In this document: positions 1 through 11,900 of the stretch, piece after piece
How the letters are laid out: the number at the start of each line of letters is the position of its first letter
Numbering within the stretch: the first letter of the stretch is position 1
Source of the DNA: Liolophura sinensis
Taxonomy: Eukaryota; Mollusca; Polyplacophora; Chitonida; Chitonidae
Assembly: GCF_032854445.1 (NCBI RefSeq)
Contig: NC_088298.1
Span: 16,513,976-16,577,975 of the forward strand
Direction of reading: 5' to 3'
Length of the DNA: 64,000 nucleotides
Notes under the pieces: model-generated
Seen by the model: the letters and a program-made list of their open reading frames with translations, nothing else
Told to the model about the DNA's origin: nothing
The model's database searches: none
Position numbers and translations under genes: made by a program

Positions 1-121
1 AAGAGCGGTGGAAATCCGTCCTGCAACAAGGAGGCACATTACATACACTCTAAGGAGTCCTTCGTCGTCATATGACTGAAAAATTGTTGAGTACGACGTT
101 AAACACCAAGCACTCACTCAC
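1..121 (+). repeat. SINE-like repeat of a second molluscan family, 5' cut by window edge
   Basis: The block ends in attgttgagtacgacgttaa followed by acaccaagcactcactcactc, a tail I recognise from short interspersed repeats in molluscan genomes. It differs from the main SINE family of this window. The 5' part lies outside the window. Confidence 0.6.
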
Positions 122-125
122 TCTT

Positions 126-1039
126 TATTTATTTCTTGTTTACCCCCATAAAGAATTTTGTTAACTTATGCAATGGCGATCAATTTCATGGTTGGAGGAA
201 ACCCGGGTAAAGTGAGGAACTTTTCCTCGAGTGACGTCATAGGGTACGTGACAAGATATTATAAAACTGAGAACACGATTTTAAGGAAAATGAAAGAAAA
301 CTAGAAAAAAAAAATAATTATTTTTGAGGAATATTATAGATTCCTTAATAACCCTCTATTTTATGCATATTTTCGCTCAGTGGTCGGAAATGTTCGGAAA
401 TGACGTCATCATTCTGCGAACGCGGGACCAGCTTAGATCTCCAAATTTGGAATTGCCTGTACCCGTAGTTGTTATGACAGCTATTACCATTGAGATCATC
501 AGAGTAGACCGCTTAATTTCCGGAGTGACCGCCAGGGCCTTAGGAAAACTGTAGTTTTAAGCCATTTTACACAACAAGGAGAAAGTTGAAAACTTTTGTT
601 TGTATTTTTGTATACTCGGCCATGTGATGTATTTCATAAGTACAGCCCAAGCGTTTGGTGTGTCCCTTTTATAAGGAAAAAAAACAAAAACGTAACGTTG
701 GTGTAAAATGTATGAATTCTGTGTCCTAATCCACATTTAATAATTCTCACCTTGTTGGAATGCCATTTTTGAAACATAATGTTCTCCTTTGTGTTTCGTA
801 TGAGAAATATCTATTGTTTGTACGGCGCATTCTGTACTAGTGAGAAATAATGCGACACAAAGACACTTTTTACAACATGATTCTATATTACCATTAATAT
901 AGGATCATGATGTGCAAAGTGTTTTTGTTGCATTATTTTTCGCTGGTTTATTGAAGTCTCTCCATACCCACATCTATTCTGCAATAGCCGTAGTAAATCC
1001 TGACCCTTCGCTGTGTATCAAATATTAGACAAAACACCG
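126..1039. other. gene-free stretch
   Basis: AT-rich sequence with short chance reading frames only. A faint SINE remnant (atggttggaggaaacccggg) sits near 188-207. I see no splice-bounded exon or conserved protein motif. Confidence 0.5.
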
Positions 1040-1128
1040 AAGCAGCGAAAGCTAGATTCGAACCTCGAACCTGCAATGTTTTTCGAACGAAACGATGCAA
1101 AGCTTTGGCCGACTGAGCCACTGAAGGT
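1040..1128 (-). repeat. tRNA-derived repeat head
   Basis: The minus strand has an A-box-like TGGCTCAGTCGG (about 1118-1107) and a B-box-like GGTTCGAATC (about 1063-1053), spaced roughly as in a tRNA, but the flanks do not fold into an acceptor stem by eye. It reads as the head of a tRNA-derived SINE or a tRNA pseudogene, not a working tRNA. Confidence 0.45.
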
Positions 1129-2010
1129 GATGTTACATATTATATTTGTCTATATAGTGCGTTCGTTGTCGTCGCCAATGGGTTCACCAGGTTCTTGTTT
1201 TTGGCCTTGAGGAGGAACTGTGCCCCATTTATTTGAGACCTGGCTGGGAAAAATCGGCTTCCCATTATTGTTGTTTCTATACCCATATGATATATAGTCT
1301 CGAGGAGGTATGTGATAGAGCTGGTCGCCTGAATTGCCCTGGTATTGCATAACATATTGTTAAGCCAGGTGCATGAAGCCTGATATAAGCTGATATACAC
1401 ATACCGAGGTCTGACGCACTGAAAAAGAAAGGCTGATGAAGTGTCGTGTAATAGGTGTGCATGCAGGTTGTAAAGGGCGTGCTGACCCAGAGATAACTAT
1501 GGCGCGGCTATTCCATCTTTCTAGCGAAATTACATAGAGCAAAGTCAATACTGATTAACACATGCGTACAATTTCAGTCTGCTGAAAATGGAACACAAGT
1601 GCAACGTCTCTGCGGAAATAGGACGCCATCTTGAAAAGGCTCACGTGATTGTTATTGCCACCAATTAACGAAATAACCGAGATGATGTTGTTTGTAATTC
1701 ACAAGTAACTGTTCACCAAAAGTTTGTTTCACTGACGGTACAGGATCTCAAATAAATTAGACTCAGTTAAAATGGATGTAATAGTAAAATAGGTTATAAT
1801 AATAAACTGTTTATCACTGGCAGAATGAACACGGCCTGCTGTAGAGGTTGGGTTAGGTGGAAAACAAACAGCATTGGTGTGTAGATCAAAAGCCTTATTC
1901 TACGAATAGTGCATTGTGTACAGCTGTAGCTCGGCATGCATGGGTACTTAGGACTTATCTCAATTCATCCCGACTCCTGTGTCGGGTGCTAAGCTTTCAT
2001 CCGCGATAAA
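1129..2010. other. gene-free stretch
   Basis: No supported gene. Several overlapping minus-strand frames around 1140-1548 have no homology that I recognise and no splice context. Confidence 0.4.
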
Positions 2011-2100
2011 ATTTATTTATTTTTGCATTTGAGTGGTATTTAACGACGTGCTCAAGAATTTTCCACGTATAAGATAGCCGTCATGTGCATGGTACTGGGT
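2011..2100 (-). repeat. degenerate SINE tail fragment
   Basis: It begins with TTTATTTATTT and matches the reverse of the main SINE tail with many substitutions: aacgacgtgctcaagaattt, then ccacgtataag. Confidence 0.5.
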
Positions 2101-3367
2101 TTGAAATCGTTTGCGTGCATATACGTCTGATGACAGCAACGACCTTGCCATTCAGCCTTTGTTAAAATATGGAAAACAAGAGCAAATGTTTTTAAAGATC
2201 TACTATGTCTGGCTCACTTAGCGCAATATATTGTTTGTGGTCACACGAACCAACTCGGTGGAGCACTTTGTACTCCCGACGGCACAATCGCCATTGTGTA
2301 AGGAACCGTGTCCAAATCCATCAAGCATAAAATCCATAATTTAATCATTTCAAAATACTTAATCCGGTATTTTTTTAACCTGTCTAACTGTGGTTATGAT
2401 AGAGAACTATCTCTCGGTGCCGATTAGCTATGTAGCTATGTACCTGTTTTGTTTCATAAACTGACCCTTCCCTTGCTGGATTCAGTATACTACTGCTGGG
2501 CACCAAATAATTTGCTTGTCCGTAGTCACAGCCGTCACAACTATCAATTCCAGGCTGTTGCTCCCATGTGTCATCACGAGTGTGTCAAACACACACAAGC
2601 ATGAAACTATAGTGCAAAACTGGATAAATTCCAACTCCAACTGCCATGTTTGGAGGCATACTCCTCACAGCCCATGCAAGGGAGATAACTACTGACACGT
2701 CGGACATAGTTTGAACTTGTTTAGTCTTTTTTTCAATTGTGTTTAATTTATTTGAGAAATGTTTTTAGTGATCAGTGTTGATAATGGTTCCCGCTAGGTC
2801 ATTACTGGTGAGACTGATCCTAAACCAGTAACCAGAATGCGTGTTAAGAGGACTAACTTGCCTAATAGTGGCAGTAGTAATTGCGTACATGATTCCTCTC
2901 ACTGTGAGGAGTATGCATTCAAAGATGGCGGTTGGAGTTGGAATTTTACAACAGTAGTTTCTTGCTTTTGTGGGTTTACTAGTGATGACATATTAGAACA
3001 CCTACCTGGAATTAATAGCTGAGACGACTGTGACTACGGATTGAGAATTAATTTGGTGTCTCAACAGTAGTATATTAAAGCCAGGAGGGGAATTACAGAG
3101 GTGTTCAGGGTAAGCTTTGACAAGACAGGGCTGTGATGATATACGGAATCACATCTCTACAGAGTTATACGCAGATATACTTTTTGAATTGGGAGTATAA
3201 AGAAAACCCATGCCATCAACATAATATTTTCCTTGTACACGTTCAGAGGGCTTGTACATTTCGCCTTTAAGAACGAAAAAGGTATAATTTCTATGGCCTA
3301 TAGCCATTCATGTAGGCCTATAAGTATTCATTTATATTTATATTACAACTTGACACCGTTGTGTCAT
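2101..3367. other. gene-free stretch
   Basis: No exon or RNA gene that I can support. The short frame at 2837-3022 has no recognisable motif. Confidence 0.4.
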
Positions 3368-3481
3368 GGTCTGTCAACAACCTGCGGATGGTTGTGGGTT
3401 TCTTCCGGGTTCTATCCGGTTTCCTCCCACCATAATGGTGGCCGCCGTAGTATAGTAGTAAGTGAAACAGTCTTCAGTATT
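3368..3481 (+). repeat. partial main-family SINE
   Basis: The central and 3' parts are present (tcaacaacctgcggatgg, cctcccaccataatggtggc), without the tRNA-like head. It runs into an R1-like fragment. Confidence 0.65.
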
Positions 3482-3575
3482 GTCGTATTGGAGATGGGTC
3501 TTGCGATTATCGACTTGGAATTCCCGTTTATGGTCTACGAGTGGTGTGCGAATGTCAGACTTGGCGCTGTCATCC
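3482..3575 (-). repeat. R1 dispersed repeat fragment
   Basis: The stretch with ggtcttgcgattatcgactt and a following gtgtgcgaatgtcag resembles the end of the R1 family seen near 57600-57770 and, inverted, near 42006. Similarity is partial. Confidence 0.35.
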
Positions 3576-4002
3576 ATAAATTCAGATGTGTCTTAGTTTG
3601 TTCATTTTTCATTGGGAGCAGAGGCACTCGTGATACTACCTACTTCACTATACCTGCTGACGTCATGGGACTGTCACATTTTATCTGCATGAATTGTATA
3701 TGTGAACTTTAGCGCCGAAATAGGTCTTTGCCGATCATTGGACTTCCGAGAAATCCTTTATCCGGTTTGAATGAGACGCACAAATGGAATGTTCAATAGC
3801 AAATTAGTTGTTGCGAAATGTCAAGGCCGAATTTCCTTCATACGTCACCTCCGTGTAGCTAAGTCGGTCTGACCGTGATTTTAAGGTGTGCAGTACCCGG
3901 TTGTTTTTGTGTCTGTCTGTGATACATGATATTGACACGTATGTCAGAGAAGTATACCTTCCTGCGGACTAAAGCTGTAGCTTCTGTTGTGAGCGAACAG
4001 TT

Positions 4003-4020
4003 CACATTCAGGTAAGCCAA
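4003..4020 (+). other. candidate splice donor of a non-coding first exon
   Basis: CAG|GTAAGC at 4011/4012 is a good donor on the strand of the nuclear receptor and could end a 5' untranslated exon joined to the acceptor before 5857. Only the donor match and the lack of a closer alternative support this. Confidence 0.2.
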
Positions 4021-4790
4021 GCAAGGCGGAGGTTTCTTTTTTTAGAATACATGTAGCATTTTTTGTGTGTCACTTCTATAGCTAATTCAGAAGCCTGCGT
4101 GGAAAAAGATATAGGGCCATTTTTTTAAAAATTTTATGTCGGATTGAAAAACTGAGTGTACTGTTACGATGACACTTACTCCGGTAGTGTTTTGTAGCCG
4201 TATGAAAACTATTGACTGTGTGACAGGACTGGGTATGCGCTTAATTCAGAACCAATAGGGTTTTTTGTATACATGTATGTTAATATTTCACCGTAAGCTA
4301 TGTAATGTAAGACGTAAAAACTGAAAAGGTTTTTTTTTTTAACAACCCATTCAAGTCGCAACTCATTTTCTGGAACAATATTTTGGATCATATCGCAGGA
4401 GAGAACTTGTAACGAGCATAGATCAATTGCATTTTCAGTACGTACGGCTGACACATCTAGTACTTTGGGGAAAAAAAGCGAACAGGCCCCAACACGCAAC
4501 GATAATAACATCAGGGTTTATTTAGTAAAACACTTCTAAACAGGCCCTAGAACTCGTGCGACTATTACTTTTTTCTTTGCTCTCTTTTGGGGGTGAGTTT
4601 TAACTTATGTCAAAGTTTGATTTTTGGGGGGCTAGGAATACGTTTTTTCCCCCTCAGAACCAAACAGATGTGTAAGACTTAGAGCTCAGCGTAAAAGCAG
4701 GACCCAATTGTTCAAAAGTGTACTAGATTTATGCCCGGTATTATCTTTAGGCTAAACTAAAATCACATTTGTTATGTGTTTAGCCAAGAC

Positions 4791-4957
4791 TGGTTTTATT
4801 TATTTATTTATTTGATTGTCATTTTACGCCGTACTTAAGAATATTTCACTTATACGACGGCGGCCAGCATTATGGTGGGAGGGAACCGGGCAGAGCCCGG
4901 GGGAAACCCACGACCATCCGCAGGTTGCTGGAAGACCTTCTCACTGACGGCCGAGAT
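4791..4957 (-). repeat. main-family SINE, 5' truncated
   Basis: Reverse copy starting at the TTTATTTATTT tail and running through the tail and central domain. It stops before the tRNA-like head. Confidence 0.8.
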
Positions 4958-5180
4958 TGGTTTTCAGATTTAAGCCTGCCTTAACTTGTAATGCACTTTT
5001 AAACAATCCCAGTGTGATGAATGGCAAATAGTCACACGTAACCAGTTAAGTTCGACCTCTTGTCACTTCACCTCAGTTAAGGTTTAACCGGAAAAAATAG
5101 TAAAGAAAAAATGTGACGTGACTTGCAATTTTTTTAGACGCCACAGGTCTAGAATTACTTAGAAGACCACCCAGTAATGT

Positions 5181-5250
5181 CGGCTGTCGTTGTGAAAGTG
5201 AAACATTCTACAGTACGGCGTAAAACATCAGTTAAATAAATAAGTAAACC
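5181..5250 (+). repeat. SINE 3' tail fragment
   Basis: Tail only: gtgaaacattctacagtacg, then gcgtaaaacatcagttaaat and an AAATAAG end. Confidence 0.6.
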
Positions 5251-5856
5251 AATAGGCCACCCATTGCTAGCTCGTTCCCTTGCGTCGGAACCCATCTATC
5301 GTTAACTCGTTCTGCTGTGGATAACCTGCTTACTCTTCGTTTATCGGCCTTCAGATCTACCAACAGCATCTCCGTTAAAGACTCCCTATTTTCTGACCTT
5401 CAGTGAAGGTTTACAGTAAATCCATTAAAACATGCAGGTACCCTTCCACCAGCCAGTGGCCCTCTCCTTTTGTGAGTTAAGGCCATGCATGCCAGTGGAA
5501 CCATTTGTCTTGAGAGCAGTAAAGTGACAGCACATTTTGAAGTTTTTCTCTTCTTCTACGTTCTCCCCTCTACTCTGTCCATCGCCCCAAAGCAAGTTTG
5601 AACTTTGGGCAAGATTTTTCTCACGTCACCACCACATTAGAAAACTCATCTGGTTAAGAATTTAAACAGAAGATTGTTACCTAGAAATAGAAGTTCTCAG
5701 CAGTTTCCAGTGATATCGGAAAGACATACGTTTTTAGAAGCCTGCAACTTAAAAGAGTCGGAAATATCCATCTTAAGAGACATTAAAGGCCAATTAATAT
5801 CTTGCGAGAACTGTAGGCATGCCTGCATGCTGACATGTTGCTGATTTCTCTTTCAG

Positions 5857-5951
5857 AATTTGCTTCCTGCTGTTTGATGACTAGTCATCTTTAGACATGG
5901 TGGTTACAGAGGTCATCCACATGGCAACAGCGGACTCTCCCCCTCCCAAAG
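5857..5951 (+). CDS. nuclear receptor exon with start codon
   Basis: Acceptor TTCTCTTTCAG ends at 5856. The 5' untranslated part is 5857-5896, the ATG is at 5897, and the donor AAAG|GTATGT follows 5951. It encodes 18 residues plus one base of Ala19. Phase 1 matches the next exon exactly. Confidence 0.75.
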
Positions 5952-8900
5952 GTATGTGGAAGGTATCGCGCTGGAGAGTTTGGGAACGTACACCTTATTT
6001 TGATTTATTTGATTGGTGTTTTACGCCGTACTCAAGAGTATTTCACTTATACGACGGCGGCCAGCATTATGGTGGGAGGAAACCTGGCAGAACCCGGGGG
6101 AAACTCACGACCATCCAGCAGAACAGGCATACCTTTCCATGTACGGCCGGAGAAAAAGTGAGCATGAACTGGACTTGAACTCACGGCGACCGCACGTAAA
6201 TCTGATGCAGCGTATAGAATTAGGACTTCTGCATTGACCATTTTAAAATGTATCTGTCTCTCGGCGACCGTAAACAGTTCTGAAGTCCTGTCCTCGTCTT
6301 GCCTCCCTGTTTCTATGATGGCAAGAACCACCTTGCCTTTATATTTAAGCTAACTCGCTTTTGAAACAAAGAAGAAATTTTGCATAGTTCGATTGTTCAG
6401 TAGCCCGAAACTTTGCTAGTTAACTTCGCTGGTGTTTTGTTGTACTTTAATCCTTTCATAACATTTAACACGTAAGGGTGTAAGAAAATAGATGTAAGGA
6501 CAGGACAGGTGTGCGGGGCAGTAAATTTGAACATACCAATTTTATCCTAATGTTATATCCTAAGATTTTTTTGTTTTTTGTTTTTTGATTGGTGTTTTAC
6601 ACCGTACTCAAGAATATTTCACTTATACGACGGCGGCCAGCATTATGGTGGGCGGAAACCGGGCACAGCCCGGAGGAAACCCACGACCATCCGCAGTTTG
6701 CTGGAAGACCTTCCCACATACGCCCGGAGAGGTAGCCAGCATGAGCTGGACTTGAACTTATAGCGACCGCATTGGTGAAAGGCTTCTGGGTCATTACGCT
6801 GCGCTAGCGCGCTAACCAACTGAGGCCCCTTATATCCTAAGAGAAAACAACAACAGAAAAGGAATTTCTTGATAGGAAATGGGTTGCTATGGTATTTTCA
6901 AGTAGTGTTTTGTGCCCTCTTGAAGATTTATAAGCGTCTTGGGTTTTGTTTGTACTGAAGCGAAGGAAGGGCAGAATATTGCTTCAAAAAAGTCGAAGAA
7001 GATCTTTAAGCAGTACCTCGCTGTGGGTAATGAAGCTATATCAGGTTGCAGGCGCATTAACACGTCATCCATTGGAAGATCTGCATAAAATTCTCAAACC
7101 TAATTGCTTTTTTTCTGCAATTACACGTACATATATACGTAGAGCTTCTACGTCTGGTGGAGGTACATTCTGTGAAGCGTAAAGGCTTTACTTTTTTGAC
7201 TTATTGCCTAGCAACCCTCTGGATTATCATAGGTTATTTGTTAAGGCGGTAGATAAATAACTGGTGTCAGGGTTCACTGGGGGAAGTACGGTATATCATT
7301 GATGAGTGATGAGGGTCAGAAGAGCGTATTGCTGTTCTCAGACAGCATGTTTAACCTACTCTTTTGCCCTACATTTTATTCACCCCTTTTTAGAAATCAT
7401 TTTTTGCTCGTCTGCAGCCATCAAAAGAAATAGGTTAACGAAAAATAGACCTGTTGTGACCCAGTCCACTGCTCCATTTCTACACCCAGCCGGTTGTTAT
7501 CGACTGGATTGGGTTTGTTTGGCGTAGATAGATATTGATTAAAGAGAGGGGAAGTATTTCGGTGCAGACTGCGTGCTTGCCATGGGATCGAAGCCATTGA
7601 CCTAACTGCTGCCTGTGGTGTGATGGAAGGTGGTCTTTTGTTTTCTGTAGAAAGATGACGTACTGACCGAGTTTTCGCCCAGTCGAGTGCATATTTGTTA
7701 TCGGTTCATTGATCGGTTGAAATACTCCTAACGCTAATCATTCATCCATTTATTCGATTCGCTCAATGACACAATGCACATATAATTTACCGTCCAAATT
7801 TTCTCAACGCAAAGACAATATCTCATCTTCTTGAGCACATTGTCATCTGGTCAGACAGTAAGAGGACAAATTTCCATGGTCTTGAACACAAAGCTTTTCT
7901 TAACGCAACGAATGTTTCCCATTGTCTTGGGCACATGTAGCGTGTCAAACTTCGTGAAACTATAACGACAGTTCATCGTCTTGGGCACATATATTGTTCC
8001 AATTTAGTGAGACAATAAAATAATAGTTTGCCCATCGTCTTGGGCACAGAGATTGTCTTAATTTAGTGAGACAATAAAATGACTGTTTGCTCACCGTCTT
8101 GTGCGCATAGATTGTTCTAATTTAGTGAGACAATAGAATAAGTTTGCTAATCAGCTTGGATGCATGCCTTAATTTAGTGACACAATAAAATAACAGTTTG
8201 CCCATAGACGATGGGAAAGTCATTTTATTGTCTCAATAATTAAGACATGCCATGTGCCTATGATGATGGGCAAGCTGTTGAGAAAAAAGGACTGGGAGTT
8301 ATTTACACTGCAACGCCGTACATCTACATCGCGTCGTGTCAATGAGTCGTAAGTAAGTAAAAATACAAGGGGATTTACATGAAATCTGTGACTGAGAAGG
8401 TTAGCACGCCAGCGCAGCGGAATGACCCAGGAGCCTCTCACCTTTGATTTCAAGCCCAGCTCATGCCAGCTTCCTCTCTGGCCGTACGTGGGAAGGTCTG
8501 TCAGCAACCTGCGGATGGTCATGGGTGTCTCCCGGGTTCTGTTCGGTTTCCTCCCACCATAATGCTGGCCGCCGTCGTATAAGTGCAATATTCTCGAATA
8601 TAGCGTAAAACACCAATCAAATAAATCAACAAATAAATAAATAAATCTTCTTGTTTTATGTAACTGACGCAACTGATGTAATGTTGTAATCGATGGAATC
8701 AAGACAAGTGTTATTTTGTTTCATTCAGCATCGAAACTTCCGTATTCCGGAAGCGGAAATGGGCATATTCTATGCCGAGTGTGCGGTGACAGGGCATCTG
8801 GTTTCCATTACGGAGTGTTTGCTTGTGAGGGCTGTAAGGTATGTACGTTGTGAAACTGGAAGCAGTTTTGCCCATTATCACCCATGTCTTATTACCCAAA

Positions 8901-11900
8901 TATACTTTTTAAAATATAAAAAAACTGGAAAAGGATTTCTAAAAACATTTGGTCTGAAGCATATCGAGACTTTCAATATGTTAACATTTGAAGGTTTTGT
9001 CAGGAAAGAAATTTGATGTATACAAAATAATAAATTCTAACCCTACCTTTACGTTATTTGTGGTTAAATATGTCACGAAACAGGCCTTGTGTTGTGCGTG
9101 ATACAGTTTCCGGCGGTTTTGATGAGGCTTTCTTTCTTAAACATAACTTAACCTCATGTCGCGTCCCGTGAGTTTAGCGGAAAATCCAGTAGTGGAACTG
9201 TCAAAAAGTTCAACAACAACATGGCGTGAGTGAGTTCGGTTGACTTTCTGTCTTTCTATCACGACAATGTTAGCCACATGCGGCTGTTTACGTGTAGAAT
9301 AGGTGGATGCCATCACAGGCGGGTCGTCGGGGTGGCAGTCAGAGTTCATTAGCGTATAATGTATATGTTGTTGTTGTATCCGAAAGGTTTTGTGTGTTAC
9401 AGGACTCTCTCCTGGATAGCAGGTTAAGAGGAGATATGACGAGATTTTGCGCGACTGCAAGTCTCGTACTTTGGTAGATGCGATGGCTGTATCTGGTTTT
9501 CCGTATTCATTCAACTGTCCACTGTTATGATCTTCACCGGACAAAGAAACAAACAAATAAATAAAAAAAATAGTAAATGTATTTTCTGTCATGGTAGTCA
9601 TGGTATTCTAATACATTTATACACATAGGTATCAACCAGTCTGCATCTCTTGTGTTTTTTTCAGGGATTTTTCCGGCGGTCTGTGAAGCAGAATATTATC
9701 TATAAACCATGCGACAATCCTAAAGGCTGTGTCATCATGCGAATCAGCAGAAATAGATGTCAGTATTGCCGCATGCAGAAGTGTCTCGCCGCCGGAATGT
9801 CACATGACTGTAAGTGCAGCCAACCATGGACATTGTTGTCTGATTGCGTTAACTGTGAGATAAATAGACATCGCCTGTGTGGGCTCGTGTCAAAGCAATT
9901 TGGGGCGCTGTAGGTTAAATCTGTTTGTGTATCGTGAATGTATTAGAATACAAATCTGCATATGCATTTATTTATTTATTTGATTTGTTTTTTACGCCGT
10001 ACTCAAGAATATTTCACTTATACGACGGCGGCCAGCATTATGGTGGGAGGAAACCGGGCAGAACCCGGGGGAAACCCACGACCATCCGCAGGTTGCTGTC
10101 AGACCTTCCCACGTACGGTCGGAAAGGAAGCCAGCATGAGCTGGACAAACTCACAGCGACCGCATTGGTGAGAGACTCCTGGGTCATTACGCTGCGCTAG
10201 CGCGCTAACCAACTGAGCCATGGAGGCCCCCAATTGCTTATGTGGGATGTTACACCTGTGCCTATGCCAAAGACTATATAACGAAGTAAAAGTAGAGCAG
10301 CGAGGTCAGTTTGTTAGATGACAGATAACATAATGGCTTTGGTAGGCTTAAGTAAAAAATGTAATGATGTTAATTCCAGTATGCTTTACGTCATTAGTCT
10401 GTGTTGCTGTCACATTTAGTAAAAGAAAATTACATGAAATCAATGCCAAGGACAAGATCTCGGGGATTTACGGACTACCAGCAGAATTCAAGTTGATGCA
10501 GGTTGTCGTACTTGTCTTTCGATTGTTCGGACACCTGAAGAGTAGGTTCAAATCCAATATTTCGCACCGAATTTTGAAGACCAAACCTCCCCTCCCCTCC
10601 CCCCTCCCTCCACCCCACACCGAGCCTTTCTAGCGTCTGACAGCATGTAGGGGCGGACAGCGTCTGCTGTGGTAAACTTACTTGCGAACTGCCGTTTGTT
10701 TATTTTAGGGCTTTCGCTGTCTTCCATCCATACAACCGTAATCCGTTCAACCCACTATAAGGTTGTATAAGAGAAATAGTCTTGGCGCTCACACAGTCAT
10801 CAACCGAATAAACCAATGAGGGCATCATCGCTTTGAACGGCTTAGTAGTATATTGATGCGCTCCAATGTTATTAACCGACGGGCAACCAGATTAAACCAA
10901 GCGGAAAACGGTGCATTTGTGCCAGGCTGATAATCCAAGACGCACGTTTCCTGGCTTTTTATAAACTGGCCGATTGTAAAGTTTAAGGACTTTATTGTGG
11001 CGGTAACAACGAAGTTACCTTAGGTTGCGTGTGACCGTTTGTCATCTACCCCACTGTCGTCGCTGCTGTGGTTTTACTCTCTATGCTGTACGTCTTTAAT
11101 TATATTTTAACTTTCTCTTGTAGCTGTCAGACTGGGACGGTGTCCGAAGAAAGACAAGCCAGCAAAGTCAAACTTCATCCAACTGCCACAGAACCAGAAC
11201 GGCTCCGTGGATATGGATCGACAAATCAGAATGGAGCAGCTAATACTAAATATTCATGATGCCTACAAACTGGCCAAAGCCAGCTATGAGAGAACGATTG
11301 ATTCCTTGGTGTCACGTGAGGTAGACGACATTGTTTCTTTTGGTTAATTATGTATTAATTGACCCCTGTACCACTGAAACGGTGAGGTTCCGTGGAAATG
11401 CCGTCAGTCCTGTAGGCCGTAGACTAAAGTCAGAATGCGCTTTAACTGTTGTTAATATTTCTGAACTTAGATTTGCGCTTAAGCGCCTCGTTTTCATTTT
11501 TATCCTGAAGCTTTTAATATTAAGATAAAATCCTAAAGAATTATTTGCGTGGTGGGTGACCCAGGAACCTCTCACCAGTGCGATCGCTATGAGTTCAAGT
11601 CCGGCTCATGCTAGCTTCCCTTCAGGTCGTACGTGGGAAAGCTCGTCAGCAGCCTGCTTATGGTCGTGGATTTTCCCCGGGTTCTACCCGGATTCCCCAA
11701 ACCATAATGCAGGGCGCCGTAGTATAAGTGAGTACGGCTTAAGACACCAGTCAAATAAATAAATAGAAAGTGAAATATTCTTGAGTACGGCGTTGATCGG
11801 TATTATAAGATATAACGATTTTTTGTTTTGCGATTGATCTATTAGTTTTTATGTAAAAAAATTGTTCTTTTAACTAATTTCACACATACAGTTTGTAGTG

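Noticed and set aside
9925-10200. Frames with the phrase [13 protein letters not shown] and its relatives in many places
   Set aside because: They are translations of the SINE central domain and tail. They recur wherever the SINE does and are not protein-coding.
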